Source: Hyphodiscus hymeniophilus (Eukaryota; Ascomycota; Leotiomycetes; Helotiales; Hyphodiscaceae). From it: a DNA stretch of 64,000 nt. Below the pieces are notes generated by a model. That model was given only the letters and a program-made list of their open reading frames with translations, ran no database searches and had not been told where the DNA came from. Shown here piece after piece: positions 11,231-22,322 of the stretch. How positions within the stretch are numbered: position 1 is the stretch's first letter; the number at the start of each line of letters is the position of its first letter. The position numbers were made by a program, and so were the translations under genes. The stretch covers positions 682,001 to 746,000 of the forward strand of contig VNKQ01000018.1 of NCBI GenBank assembly GCA_016508695.1, in the 5' to 3' direction.

Positions 11231-11913
11231 CTGGGGATCTCCAAGGACCTCGCGATCATTATTTTTCTGGCGTGAAAAAGGTCATAATATCGTCACATGG
11301 CATTCATATGACTTAAGAGTGACTTGATAAATCGGTATTCTCCATTGAAAGCCCAGGCACGGTTGCAGCAATGCTGTTCAACCCCATTTCTGTACAATGT
11401 CCACCGCGCACTTCATCCATTCGTTCGCTTACAAATGGTCTTGTTGTTTGGAAGGGGGGAACAAGAGGAGCATTGCAAAACAATGCGGCGGTGGAAGTTT
11501 CTTTGTCACGAGTAAATGTCCAAACGCTGAGGATGTAAGGAGTCAGGACCACCCTGTAGCCGTAACAAAAAGTTGGCGTGGGCGACGATGCTAAGGTATG
11601 CAAGAATAACAACAATAAGACCAAAAAAGCAAGGAACAACGTTGCCACTGGGTTCTTTGTGCTTTTCATACACTCGGCATAAAAACACTTCTCAAACAAT
11701 GTATTGTAGTACATTTCAAAGAGACTAACGCCTTCGGATAGATAATATATAGTGAGAGATTAGTCCAACCTCCGCAATGTTCAACGGATCCGGTCTTGTC
11801 ATCAACAGAACTTAAGATTCCGTCACGCAACACGCACTTGCACTTCTCAATCAAAGAAGCATCATTTGAAATAACGAAGAAGATCAATCTACCTAACAAA
11901 ACTACAGGAAGAG
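11231..11913. other. Intergenic
   Basis: No supported gene. Overlapping ORFs on both strands around 11313-11714 show no protein-family signal. Confidence 0.3.
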
Positions 11914-12318
11914 ATGAAAATCTATGGTAGGTCTACACGCGCTGGTGCCTGGCAGAAAAAGGTCAACTTTGGTGGCGCACCCATATTCATATGGACGGAT
12001 GAGCGAGACATTACTGACCCATATAAGAAGGAGAAGACCAGACTTCCGACCCTAATGTGGGAGACGGAACCTGATATCAACGACACCCCATTGACAGTCA
12101 AGAGGAATGATGATCTGAAACCATGGAACGACGGCAATGTAGCGTACTCAGACGCTGAAAGAACTTTGGTTTCTTGGGTTCCTGCTTCCATGTCCATTGC
12201 CATGACACCGGGAGAACGCTATGTGATACGTCGCTCTCTTCCTCTCCACCTCCGCTTCCTGCCTGTTGACCCACCCCCTCTTCGAGCCTCCTGTACCAAA
12301 GCGCCCCTTGTTTACTGA
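11914..12318 (+). CDS. Hypothetical ORF, 134 codons
   Basis: An ORF starting MKIYGRSTRAGAWQKK. Its first 90 residues look protein-like (FIWTDERDITDPYKKEK, MWETEPDINDTPL), with charged and aromatic residues well mixed. The last 40 residues become Pro/Leu-rich and may be intron or UTR. A splice donor could fall near 12210. I recognise no family. The antisense ORF is less plausible. It may be a gene fragment in this gene-poor region. Confidence 0.3.
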   Translation: MKIYGRSTRAGAWQKKVNFGGAPIFIWTDERDITDPYKKEKTRLPTLMWETEPDINDTPLTVKRNDDLKPWNDGNVAYSDAERTLVSWVPASMSIAMTPGERYVIRRSLPLHLRFLPVDPPPLRASCTKAPLVY

Positions 12319-13151
12319 AGAGCAATTCGAGGAGGTGGAGGAGGAGGAGCCACCAAAATGGTGGATAGTGTATAATTATGGGTGGCGATAAACTGGAAAT
12401 TCTAGTTTGATGTGCGGACGGAATACGTGCAAACCAGACTACTCCAAGAGCTCTAATAATGTGAAAGGTAGGCTTTAATCCTTCAAGATAATGATAAGAT
12501 AACACACAATTGAACTTTAGGTTGTGCTATGCTGTATGCGTTTTTAGGCGAGGTGAACATTCCCAATAAACAAGAATAGTTATTAAAACGTTGCATGATC
12601 AAGCAGCACAGCCAGGACAATTTACTCCGTGAGTCCGTAGCTCGTGTACATCAGATCGGAACCAAAGAGCAATAGTTAGACATTTTGCGAACTAGAGAAC
12701 TGTAACTGTTTCTCGCTTGTCTCGATGCCGAAGAATGAGCGCCTTGAAGAGGTTAAGGGGGGTGGAATGCTTGCTAATTCCAAACCATAGTCGGTCCGAT
12801 GCCATCAATCTCTAAACATTTATGATTGCCGACTTGCAGGAGTTCAATGGGAAATGTTTCATGGAATAGATGAGGATTTTCATGTAAGAGCCTCTTGAAG
12901 AAGATATGTCTTATCAAGTTATTTCACGGCTGGAGCAAGACGCGGATCGACAATTTTTCTCAAATCAAGCAGTGATCATAGCCTTACCAGAAGTATTCCA
13001 TAAAGAATAAATAACCAGAGGTTCCTCACCATCTCAACCTTCAGCAAGCACGCCATCACTTCCATTATCACTTCAACAACTCGTTTCCTTTCGCACATCC
13101 ATTACACACCTGTCATTCTCTAAAGACTTCAGAATATCTTTATTCCTCAAG
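12319..13151. other. Upstream region of the hydrophobin gene
   Basis: No gene seen. An A/T-rich TATA-like stretch (AATAAATAA near 13004) lies about 145 bp upstream of the hydrophobin start and is followed by C/T-rich sequence, a usual layout for strongly expressed fungal genes. Promoter function is inferred. Confidence 0.35.
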
Positions 13152-13676
13152 ATGCGTTTCTCTGCAACACTCGAAGTTCTAGCTCTGCTTTTCACTTTAG
13201 CAGCAGCAGCACCAGCCGACGGAAACGTAGGCCAGATCAACGCACGCATTCCCAGCCCTCAAACGCTTGGTAGCCCTTCCGATAACGATGGAGGAGCTTG
13301 CGGCAATGGGAATATTTCCTGCTGTAACAGCATCCAGAAGGCTGGTTCTCCCCAGGTTTCAGGCCTCTTAAGTGCTTTGGGAGCTATTGGAGCGCTCACC
13401 GGACTGGGAGCTTTCACTACAGAGCTTGACCCCGACACCAACGTCGGCCTCACTTGTGAGTTTTGTCTCCGAAATTCTAAATCTATTCTGACTTTTTTCA
13501 GGCGACTCCGTCGGTGCTGCGGGTGGTGCTTTGGCTCCGTCTTGTCAACATGTCACTGCGTGCTGCGAAGGCAACACCGTAAGTAATCCCTACCTAATAT
13601 CAACTTATCATCGCTAATCTTTCAGTTCAACGGCCTTATTGCCCTTGGTTGTAACCCAATTGGCCTCGGAGCATAG
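13152..13676 (+). CDS. Hydrophobin, class I-like
   Basis: Three exons, 13152-13455, 13502-13578 and 13626-13676, give 143 residues in phase. A signal peptide (MRFSATLEVLALLFTLAAAAP) is followed by a hydrophilic spacer. Eight cysteines have the hydrophobin spacing: ACGNGNISCC, then a 40-plus residue Gly/Ala/Leu-rich loop to LTC, then PSC, ACC and a final LGC near the C-terminus. The long gap between the third and fourth cysteine fits class I rather than class II. Hydrophobins are secreted, self-assemble at air-water interfaces and coat spores and aerial hyphae. The C-terminus ends two turns after the last cysteine, as is usual. Confidence 0.88.
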
Positions 13677-14933
13677 ATGTCGACTCGACAAGATCGAGGC
13701 CCACTCACTCGCTCGGATGCTTGGCCGTCCGCCTTTATATTTATATTCTACGACTATGGTCTATTGGCAGAGAGCATGGATCTGCCTCATATTATGAGGG
13801 AGCTACGATAGTTCTTTCCCGATGGATTATCAGACGGTCAATTTAGAATAGGGGTTTTTCTTTGAATATGTAACATTTGGCAACAATCATGTCTCCAGAA
13901 TTCCGTTCCAACCTTTTTGTGAATTCAAATCGAGCCCACGTTACCGCGTAAAAAACAAAGCAAAAACGAGCTTGCCCCTCAGCTTGATCATGCAATTAAA
14001 GCCCTAATTCAGAACTTCCTCGCATTGGCAGACTTTTGTTCCAGGTAGCAAAGAGGATGTGTGAGCGCACCTGCAAAGGGAGATTTTTTGCTTTTGCTTT
14101 GTATCATAGTCCTTGAATACCAGTGAGAATAGGAGTAAAGTTGGCCACGGTAACTGCGTGTTAGTAGTGTATAAGCGAAGCTAAGAGCTATTTACTAATG
14201 TTCAAATAAAACCGTGATTCCATGTTTTAAGAGAGTTGAAAGCGTTATTTGATTTCATGGTATTGTTATGGTTGCGCATGGTTCTTATCCAGCTTTCAAA
14301 AACGTCTCGGAAGTCAGTGACGTTGAATCAATCCGCCCCCACGTACCTTAAATTGATTAGCCTTTAATCCTGGATAAGGCTTTAAGGACAGCTTGAGCCG
14401 CAATAGAGATATATCTTGATTTACATCAGCTTCGTAGGTTGACTTCCATTACTGTAAGCGCATTGTGTTGGACCGATCAATGAGCAAAACAGTTCGATCG
14501 GGTGTCATCGTGTTCAAAGGACAATCAATGTATGGGTATTGCACAACACCACAATGAGAGGTTGAGTTCTGAGAGATGTATGATAGTTCTATAAACACTG
14601 CTCCTCAATCCCATGTACAATGGAATTTCACACGTGTAGGGCCTTAGATTACAGATCCATATCAATATAGACGTCTATGATTGGCTATGTGTGCAAAATC
14701 CGGCAAGCATCACATGCAATTTGGTGCACGTCAATCGCTAAATGTTCACGTGATTTCATAAGTATATACCTTAGCTTTGTTTACTTCTATCGTGGGGGCC
14801 AATACGCGTATTGACATCCAAATTCCCAAATCTCCAAACATTCCCCAATCATTTGGCTCGCGCCCCCGCTTTTCCCAATTCTGATACCAGCCGCTTCCCA
14901 GCTCTGCAAAACTTTCCAACGGTTCTTCTCAAC
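13677..14933. other. Intergenic
   Basis: A 1.25 kb gap between the hydrophobin and the Ppc89-like gene. It holds the hydrophobin 3' UTR and the next promoter. I see no ORF with protein character and no repeat. Confidence 0.4.
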
Positions 14934-16856
14934 ATGGCACCTTCCATCGCATCTTCGACTGGAAGCCACCAAAGTCACCGTTCAATCTCTCCAGACCTCT
15001 TCACGGACTCAGCTTCCGACCATCTCTCCTACATCCACTCTGTCACCAACCATCTCAACATCTCACCTCTCCCAACTATGTCTCAATCCTCCAAGAACGC
15101 TCGCACGTTGAATCGTTTACGCACAACAGTCGCAGACGACACCACGGGCTCGGTTTCCATGATCTCTCAACGACCAGCAAGTGTTACGTTCGCGCAACGA
15201 AGCTCGCGATTTACCAAACCTACGAGTCAGTTTTCATCTCTCACATTCATTGCGTAGCTAACGCGATTCAGACAATACCACTACTACATCTATCGGACGC
15301 GTCGACAACAATACAGTTCCGCGAGTTCAGATTATATCGGCATCAGGTAGGTTATGTGACTCTCATATTATTGACACAGCTAACGCGTTTCAGATGCCCA
15401 TTCGGCCGATCAAACTATGACCATCCCTCTCCCCGACCACGACCATGACAACTCCACCTATCACTCCAACCTTAATCGCGTGGCAACGGTGATCAACAGC
15501 ATGAAGGACGCTGTGAATGACCGCACCATCTCTTCCATGGGCGGTATATCTCACGCGGACATTTCTGAGACTTTTGGTAATTCATTTATCTCTCATTTTT
15601 CATTCGAATAAACCGCTCATGCATGGCAGATATCTCACCTGCTGTTCAAACTGCCAACGTCTCTACTAAAAGACAGGAGTTTGATAGAGATCTTACGGAT
15701 CAACTTCGTATGATCACACCTGCAAAGTCTCCCGCCAAGTCGCACAAGGTAAGTTTTCTACCCTTCTGTAACTGCAGTCCCTGTTAACCTGTGGAATCAG
15801 CAGCAGAACAATAACACCCGAAATACGACCAACCCTACACGGTCCTCATTCCTTGCACCTCACCATCTCGAAGCCTCACACATAGTACGACCATCCTTCA
15901 ATGTTGGGACTACCGTACCGTTCCCGACCGAAGAGCAAGATATTTATGGAAACATCGATGCGGTCAAGGCCCAAGCTGCGGATTTGGAGAAGCAACTTGC
16001 GCAGTCTCTCAAGCGTGCCGACCGGCGTGACAAACAGTTGTCCGAAGCTCTCAACGAAATTGAGAGGTTGAAGAAAGACAACGCTTCTTTCGAACGTCTC
16101 AATGCTCAACTTCAACAATCCAATGCCCAGTCTGAGCGACTGAGTAAGGATCTTGGCCAGATGCTCGACAAGTCCTCCCTTCTCATTGATGATAATCGAA
16201 AATTGCGCCGCCAGCGCGACCAGCTGAAACAACAATTCACGGATCTCGCGGCCGAGATTGATGCTCTCAAAGACACTCGCCACCGCCGGCGTCGATCTGC
16301 TGACGATATGACTTCGGCCTTCATCCTTCCAGACATTTCGGTCAATTCAGTCCCAGAACTCCATCCGACACTCTCAACTAAAGCTCGCCGAGTCCTTGAT
16401 GATCTATGCAAACACAGGTCCCAGGACTGCCAGATTTGCACAAGGGTCAAATCATTCGACACCAAGACACACACCAAACAAACAGCTCGCGTTCCTAAGC
16501 CTGTTCCCGTCTCCAGGCGCATGCCAGAACCTACACCTTACGAAGAAGACCCAACAATTCGTCCATCCATAGATCCTGGTCTCGCTCTCAACAAAGTCAT
16601 TAAAAGCCTCGAAGCCGAAGTCACTGCACTCAAGTCGGACCACAACAGCGCGGCTGTAGCGTACAAAAAGTGCGATGTTTCATTGGGCTTGCGTGGGCGC
16701 CGAGCTCTGAAGATGCGCATGGACGAGCTTTCTGCTGAGCTAGAGAGGAAGAGTCACCAAGTTTATCAACTGTACGATGCACTCGAGGGTATGAAGGACA
16801 GCGACATGGATGAGAAAATGATGGATATGACGATTAACAGCATTATGGAGCATTGA
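14934..16856 (+). CDS. Cep57/Ppc89-like spindle pole body protein
   Basis: Five exons (14934-15225, 15272-15346, 15394-15576, 15630-15748, 15801-16856) give 574 residues in phase. The N-terminal third is Ser/Thr-rich and disordered. A long coiled coil follows (about residues 275-365: VKAQAADLEKQLAQSLKR onward). The C-terminal part has the conserved region VLDDLCKHRSQDCQIC (about 416-435), then a helix LALNKVIKSLEAEVTALK, the motif CDVSLGLRGRRALKMRM, and QVYQLYDALEG close to the end. This order matches the Cep57-type microtubule-binding domain of fungal Ppc89 proteins, which anchor the septation and gamma-tubulin machinery at the spindle pole body. The family call rests on the C-terminal motifs. 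The role is transferred from fission yeast and is not certain here. Confidence 0.72.
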
Positions 16857-17924
16857 ATGAGCTTTTCAGGGTCATGCATTTTCAGCGACTGGGGTACGGA
16901 TGTTTCTTTTTGTTCATGGAGAGGGCCTCACTGCATTTTTAGCGATCGGGGCATATAAATTCTGGTTCTGTTTCCATGGGCCTGGTTTCATCATGGCATA
17001 CATTGTATGAATAGTTCTCAAGGATTGGGAATTGGGACTTTGTAGCGAATATCTCGCCCAATTACCCTGACTTGGATAACGAATAATGAATGGTTTTGTT
17101 CAAAATCTTGGACTCTAGAACAACTTGGTGGTAATCCCCTCGGTGCTATGAATGAATGACCTCCTCAAGCATCCTGTTGCTCAGACATTCGCAATTATTG
17201 CGCTCCTTTGTGTCCATATTTGAGGAATCTAGACTTGTGTCAGATCTTTCACAATCGCACAACTCCATCCGAGTCTTTCGTGTCCCTCGAATAACTGAAA
17301 CGAACATGTCAGCGTGTCTCGAATAACTCACTGGCTTTGGTATAAGTTCTTAACCACCCAGCTCTTCTCCCCTTCTTGATTGCCTGCTCGCTTGCTGGAT
17401 TGACCAAGTCATAAATTCGAGTGGAATCTTACGAATGAAAATCTCCCAGGAGAAGTTGGAGAACGCCGCGAACACAATTTGGGCTAAAGAGTATCCGGCC
17501 TGAATCTTTGGTTCCTAATTTCTCTCTGTCCTAATCTCTCTCTGAAAACCGAAAGTGAAGAATCCATATACCCAAGGCCGTCGATTGATGATCTTGGTAA
17601 GAATGGCTGGAGAAGAGGAGCCACTCAGATTTCTCCCCTTACGGAGTCTTCGAGGACGAGAAGGAGAACTATCGACCTCGTAAATAAGGTAGTACTCCTA
17701 ACCAAAAGATATCAAAGACATCTTTGATGCAATCACAAAACTCTTCAGCTTCTGCCGAATAGTAGGAAATGATGTGATGATTCGACCCAACCATGACTTT
17801 CGAGCGATGAGAATTGTGGGGGGATACACCATCTTGCAGAGAGTCCTCTAAGGATGGACAAGTACCCGAGGACTTGTATCGGCGCTTCATTCCTACGAAT
17901 ACAGCCACTCCCTACCGCTAGAAC
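16857..17924. other. Convergent intergenic region
   Basis: A 1.07 kb gap between two convergent genes (3' ends at 16856 and 17925). No ORF with protein-like composition. It presumably holds both 3' UTRs. Confidence 0.4.
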
Positions 17925-20000
17925 TCAATCTTTTCTGGCCTCCAACGCTAGCGCTGTCCGCTCTAAGAAGGAATTGAAATCCTTAATTTGATGCAATATC
18001 CCACCACTAGCACTCCTGTTGCTTGTCTCGCCAGCGATACGCTTCAGAAGGAGCTCAACTCCAAACTTCTCAATAGGGCCATGAGAGGGGTCGTGTGAAC
18101 TCTTCTCCTTTCCACGTTCAACAGCTAAGTCAATATCGTGGATTGCTGTGTTAAGAGTATCTCGGTCCTGTGCGCGGTATTAGTGGCACGATTCAGACGT
18201 GTTGGGGGATGAGATTATTACTTGTGCATCTTTGCTCTCCCTCTCATGCGTGATCCTAACTCCATCCATGCGCAGAGCGACTTGTTCACGCTCTGCTCTG
18301 ACCCGCCCAATGCTCTCTCTGAGACCCCATTGCTTCCTCTTTTCTTCACGGATTCGCTTTTCTAGAGCAACAGTGTTGTCGAGACTGATGGTCTGCAGAG
18401 AGTGTTAGAACCAACTCTAATGACGGGAGGTGGAGACTTACATGCTCAAGTAAGCGATTTCCGAATTCTGTTCTGAAAGCCTCAACGACTTTGTGTTTAT
18501 TGCGATACTCCCGTTTCGTGGCAGGGTCCTCGGTGTTTCTAGTATTGTCTTTCAAAGTGGCCAGAGCCGAAGTAATGATTTCGGTGCCGAGCTCTTGGAG
18601 GACGTCGACAACATTTACACCTCCACGTCGGGAATATGGAATCTCAGAGTTAAGAATATCAGCATCAGAGTCATCTTCGTGGTAAGTTGGCCCCTTAGTC
18701 AAACGATGTACGGTGATCGGGATTGGACTACCAGAACGGGTCTGCTCCTTGGTGGGCTTCTTCGACGGTTTAGACTTTTGTTTCGCCTTCTTGGGATGTC
18801 GTTGGACTGCAGGATTTGAAGGTACTTGGTGTCGCGTGCGTCGCCTTTTGTCAGTAGATAGAACTTTCTCCGAAGGTTGATCCAATTCGGGTGAAGCCTC
18901 GGCTGCTGCTCGTTTCATTCGACGACCTCTGTTATTCGTTAGAATGGTCGCTGCTTGGGCATCATCAATTTCATCGGCTGTTTCTCTTTGCTCGGAATCT
19001 GTACGGATAGTCGATTTGAAGGACTCTCGCTGTATAGAAGATCTACGTCTGCGACCCCGTTTTGTATGATCGGGAGAAAGCTCGTCATCTTCGTCTGACT
19101 CATTGGCGTTCTTTGAACTTTCGCTGGTGGCTCGCCGGCCTCGCCGTGGTTGTGTTTTACCAGGAACGGTCGATAGAACTCTTTTGCGCTTTCTTTGAGG
19201 TGTGGGTGAGTTCGCGGGATCAGCTCGCGTACTATTGTCAACTTGTAGTTCATCTTGTAACCTGGAACTCTGGAAAGATGCTCGGTTGATTGTCCGGATA
19301 CGCTGACCACTGCCAGGCGCATTTATAGGGCTCTCTGTAATTTCCACTTCTCCCAGAGATACTGATGGTGATCTCGCCGCATTCTGTGGAGCAAATGGGG
19401 CGTTTGCCTCTCTTTCTACCGTAGTTGGAAGATTCGTAGCTTGCTCAATCAAATGGTTTGTGGTCTCTGCTGCCTCTGGCTCCAGGGTCTCATCCAGCTC
19501 AAGCGCGTATATATCTCGCCGCGGCGCAGGAACTGCGGAGACCGTGCTTCGAATTGATGTGGAGGATTCATCGGTATTCAGCTTTCGCCGTTTTGCGGAT
19601 GTATTTGCATGTTTTCCGGAGCCTGACCAAGCCATCGCAGCTGAGTGAGCTACCGGTGGAATATTCTCATCTTGCGGGGTTGTAACCGGCGGTTGACTTC
19701 GTGCTCTACCGGCAGGTGTTGGTCGAGTAGAGGGTTGCGGAGCCAGTTCTAGACTTCTTCTTGGGCTTCTTCGAGTCGGCGCTGGCACAGCAGGTGGAGG
19801 CGGCGCGAGCACAGGTAATGCTGCGAGATCGAATCCAAAATCGACATCTTTGACGTGGCGTCTCTGGGCTCCACGAAGACGCTGCTGCATCCGTTCTTCG
19901 CGTGCTGTAAGTCAATTAGCATCAATTCTCAGGTCGTTGCCAAACGTTCAAATCATACGAGCGACTGGACTTTTGCGGGAGAACTTACTTGAGGCCATGG
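17925..20000 (-). CDS. CENP-U/Ame1 (Mis17)-like inner kinetochore protein
   Basis: Minus-strand exons 20000-19991, 19904-18442, 18392-18222 and 18167-17925 join in phase to 628 residues. The 10-nt first exon restores MASTREERMQQRLRGAQ, which then runs into KDVDFGFDL. The middle is long, Arg/Ser-rich and disordered, with AT-hook-like clusters (PRRGRRA, KRGRRRR). The conserved core at about 400-545 begins with IPITVHRLTKGP, continues with GGVNVVDVLQELGTEII and a long helical region (LEKRIREEKRKQWGLRESIG), and ends in short helices. I associate this core with the fungal CENP-U/Ame1 domain of the constitutive centromere network. The assignment is from pattern memory; another coiled-coil nuclear protein cannot be excluded. 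It is convergent with the spindle-pole gene. Confidence 0.6.
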
Positions 20001-20962
20001 TGGTGGAACTAATGGGCGGATATGATGGTTGTTTTGAGGTCGCGAATAGAAGACGCGTTTGAATTCGGGTTCGGTCACGTGTCCATGGTCAATGAGGGGC
20101 TTTTGGTTGACCCAACCCTGAAACCCCTCCAAGAACACTAGGGTTGGCTATTGCGTCTGAGAACATCTCTCTTCAAAGTTTGCTTTTCGATTTGTTTTTC
20201 TCTACGATGGAATTGACGTCCTTATTGCTGAACTTTGAACACAAAAGAAGGGGAGAAGGGGAGTGCCACTTCGACACTCGGCTTGTCAACTCTTTGAGTT
20301 ATCCAAGAAGTGCTTTCACATTCAGCGAAGGACTCTTCAAGAACCTGACCGGATTTCATGACAACCTTGACCATGGTGTAATTGACAAAAACCTTCAATC
20401 ATTAAGTGGTATTGCTCACAATCGTGCTATAATCTATGAATAATACTTTGGCAATGAAGAATACAGGTATCAGTGCGGGATCAAAACTGGTATCTGAGCC
20501 CCTAGGAAACTTTAAGTATCGGATTTAATTCCGAGCTCGAATCAAGGGAAAGCTTGAGGTTCAACTCTGTAGGATACTACTGTGCGCTTCTAGATAGATA
20601 TATAGTGCTCATAAACAATACTTTCAAGCTCACGCCAACTGCAGACGCTGGTCAAGCAACATGGCACATATAAGACGAAGCTTGATTAGACTGCAAAGTC
20701 TCACACACTTAAAGCAACATTATTTATAGTCTCCGAGAATCTTTAAACATCCCAGGGAAAGCTCAAAGTGCGATTTTGACACTTTGGCATAGGGAGGAAG
20801 GACGCATTGAAAAGCTTCTGCCAGCCTGATACGTCTTCTCAGCCTCGCCGGGAAAACTTCGCCTGTATCCACAACGTCGACGTCATTTATCGCCAACAAA
20901 CAGCACTTGCTCCTGACAACTTCACCAAAGAACGAGCACCATGCAGTGAACAAGTACAGAAA
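20001..20962. other. Divergent promoter region
   Basis: A 960-bp gap between the start of the CENP-U-like gene (-) and the start of the NAPE-PLD-like gene (+). No gene supported. The frame in front of the 20963 start stays open upstream but has no ATG. Confidence 0.4.
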
Positions 20963-22322
20963 ATGAAGAGCTTTACAGTACGGCCTTCATGGGCACGGGC
21001 AGGTCCCAACACCAAACCAAATCGGCCTTCACACCACGCAAATGACCAAGGCACCGCGTTCAGAAACCCCTGGCCATCTGCTGATGCTCCAACCTGGGCC
21101 GAACTCCTTGATGGCAAATTCCCTCTCGGCTGGTACGATAACTTGGCGAAGAATCATCCCGGAACTCGAGATGTGAAAGTGGTAACTCCAGACTGGGGTG
21201 CGTCGAACTTGAAAGAGCAAGGACTTGCAAGGCGTAACTGCATTATTGGGACGACGTTGGGACATGCTGGAACTATCGCAGAGATACCATTAGAGGGGAC
21301 AGAAGGAAAGGATGGAGAGAAAAAAAGCTTGTGGGTCTTAGTTGATCCCATCTTCTCGTTGAGAGCTGGCCCTACACAATACATGGGTCCTCAAAGGATG
21401 AAGCCTCCACCATGCCAAGTGTCAGACCTACCAGGTATGGCAACTACAAGGTGTTTTATTTCTCTACTGACGCATTTTAGGTTGCGATGTGGTTATGATT
21501 TCACACAATCATTATGACCACTTGGACTTGGTGACCATCCAAGCGGTAGTAAAGAAGTTCCCGAAGGCAAGATATTTCGTTCCTCTAGGTAATAAGGGAT
21601 GGATCAGTTCGCTCGGCGTATCTGGAGATAAGATATTCGAGCTCGATTGGTGGCAGAACCGAGAGTACAGTGTGCAGGACTTGGGACATACAACAGCACC
21701 GAATGGTAGCGAGGATACAATGATACGTTTCACGTGTGTCCCTGCTCAACACAATTCTGGAAGGGGTGCGCTCGACCAAGGTACAACGCTTTGGTGCGGC
21801 TGGGTCATCGAACAGCTTCTTGTTTCGAAAGACGAGGCGGACACGTCAAAACTCAGACGAAAAGGGGCAATATATCACGCTGGGGATACGGGATACCGGC
21901 GGACAGCGAAATCAAGCGCAGTTTGTCCCGTGTTCAAGGAGATTGGCTTGAGATTTGGGGGCTTTGACCTCGCTTTTATACCTATATGGCGAGGTGGTAC
22001 TCTTGGATTCATCTCGAACTTCGGTTTACGATTATCACACAATGACATACCTTCTGCATTGCATACTGCTCCGATCGATGCAATAGATATTCACAACGAC
22101 GTATTTTCTAAAAACACTTTGGCTGTCCATTTCGGCACTTTCGTTGGCTCGGAGAATGAGTCCTTGGAGGCGATCATGGAGTTTCAAGAAGGAAGAGAGA
22201 ATCGAGGTGTGCTGCCTCTTGACGGCCAAGCGAACAATGAGCGTGGCCGTGCTGGCATTGTTGATATTGGTGGGAGTTTTGCTGTCGAGATAAGTGTCCA
22301 GGATATTGTTGGGAAAAGTTGA
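20963..22322 (+). CDS. NAPE-PLD/Fmp30-like metallo-beta-lactamase-fold hydrolase
   Basis: Two exons, 20963-21434 and 21481-22322, give 437 residues. After splicing, the zinc-binding signature SHNHYDHLD (HxHxDH, about residues 165-173) is intact. Further zinc-site motifs of the fold are present: IYHAGDTGY and AVHFGTF, plus the second-shell PAQHNSGRG. Upstream, FRNPWPSA and ARRNCIIGTTLGHAG match N-acyl-phosphatidylethanolamine-hydrolysing phospholipase D proteins. In animals this enzyme makes N-acylethanolamines. The yeast relative Fmp30 is mitochondrial and acts in phospholipid homeostasis. No clear transmembrane segment is present; the N-terminus has basic and hydroxylated residues compatible with mitochondrial import, which I infer weakly. 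Confidence 0.82.

Noticed and set aside
12098..12505. Minus-strand ORF of 135 codons
   Set aside because: Covers the complement of Pro/Leu-rich sequence and lacks family features; the plus-strand ORF is more protein-like.
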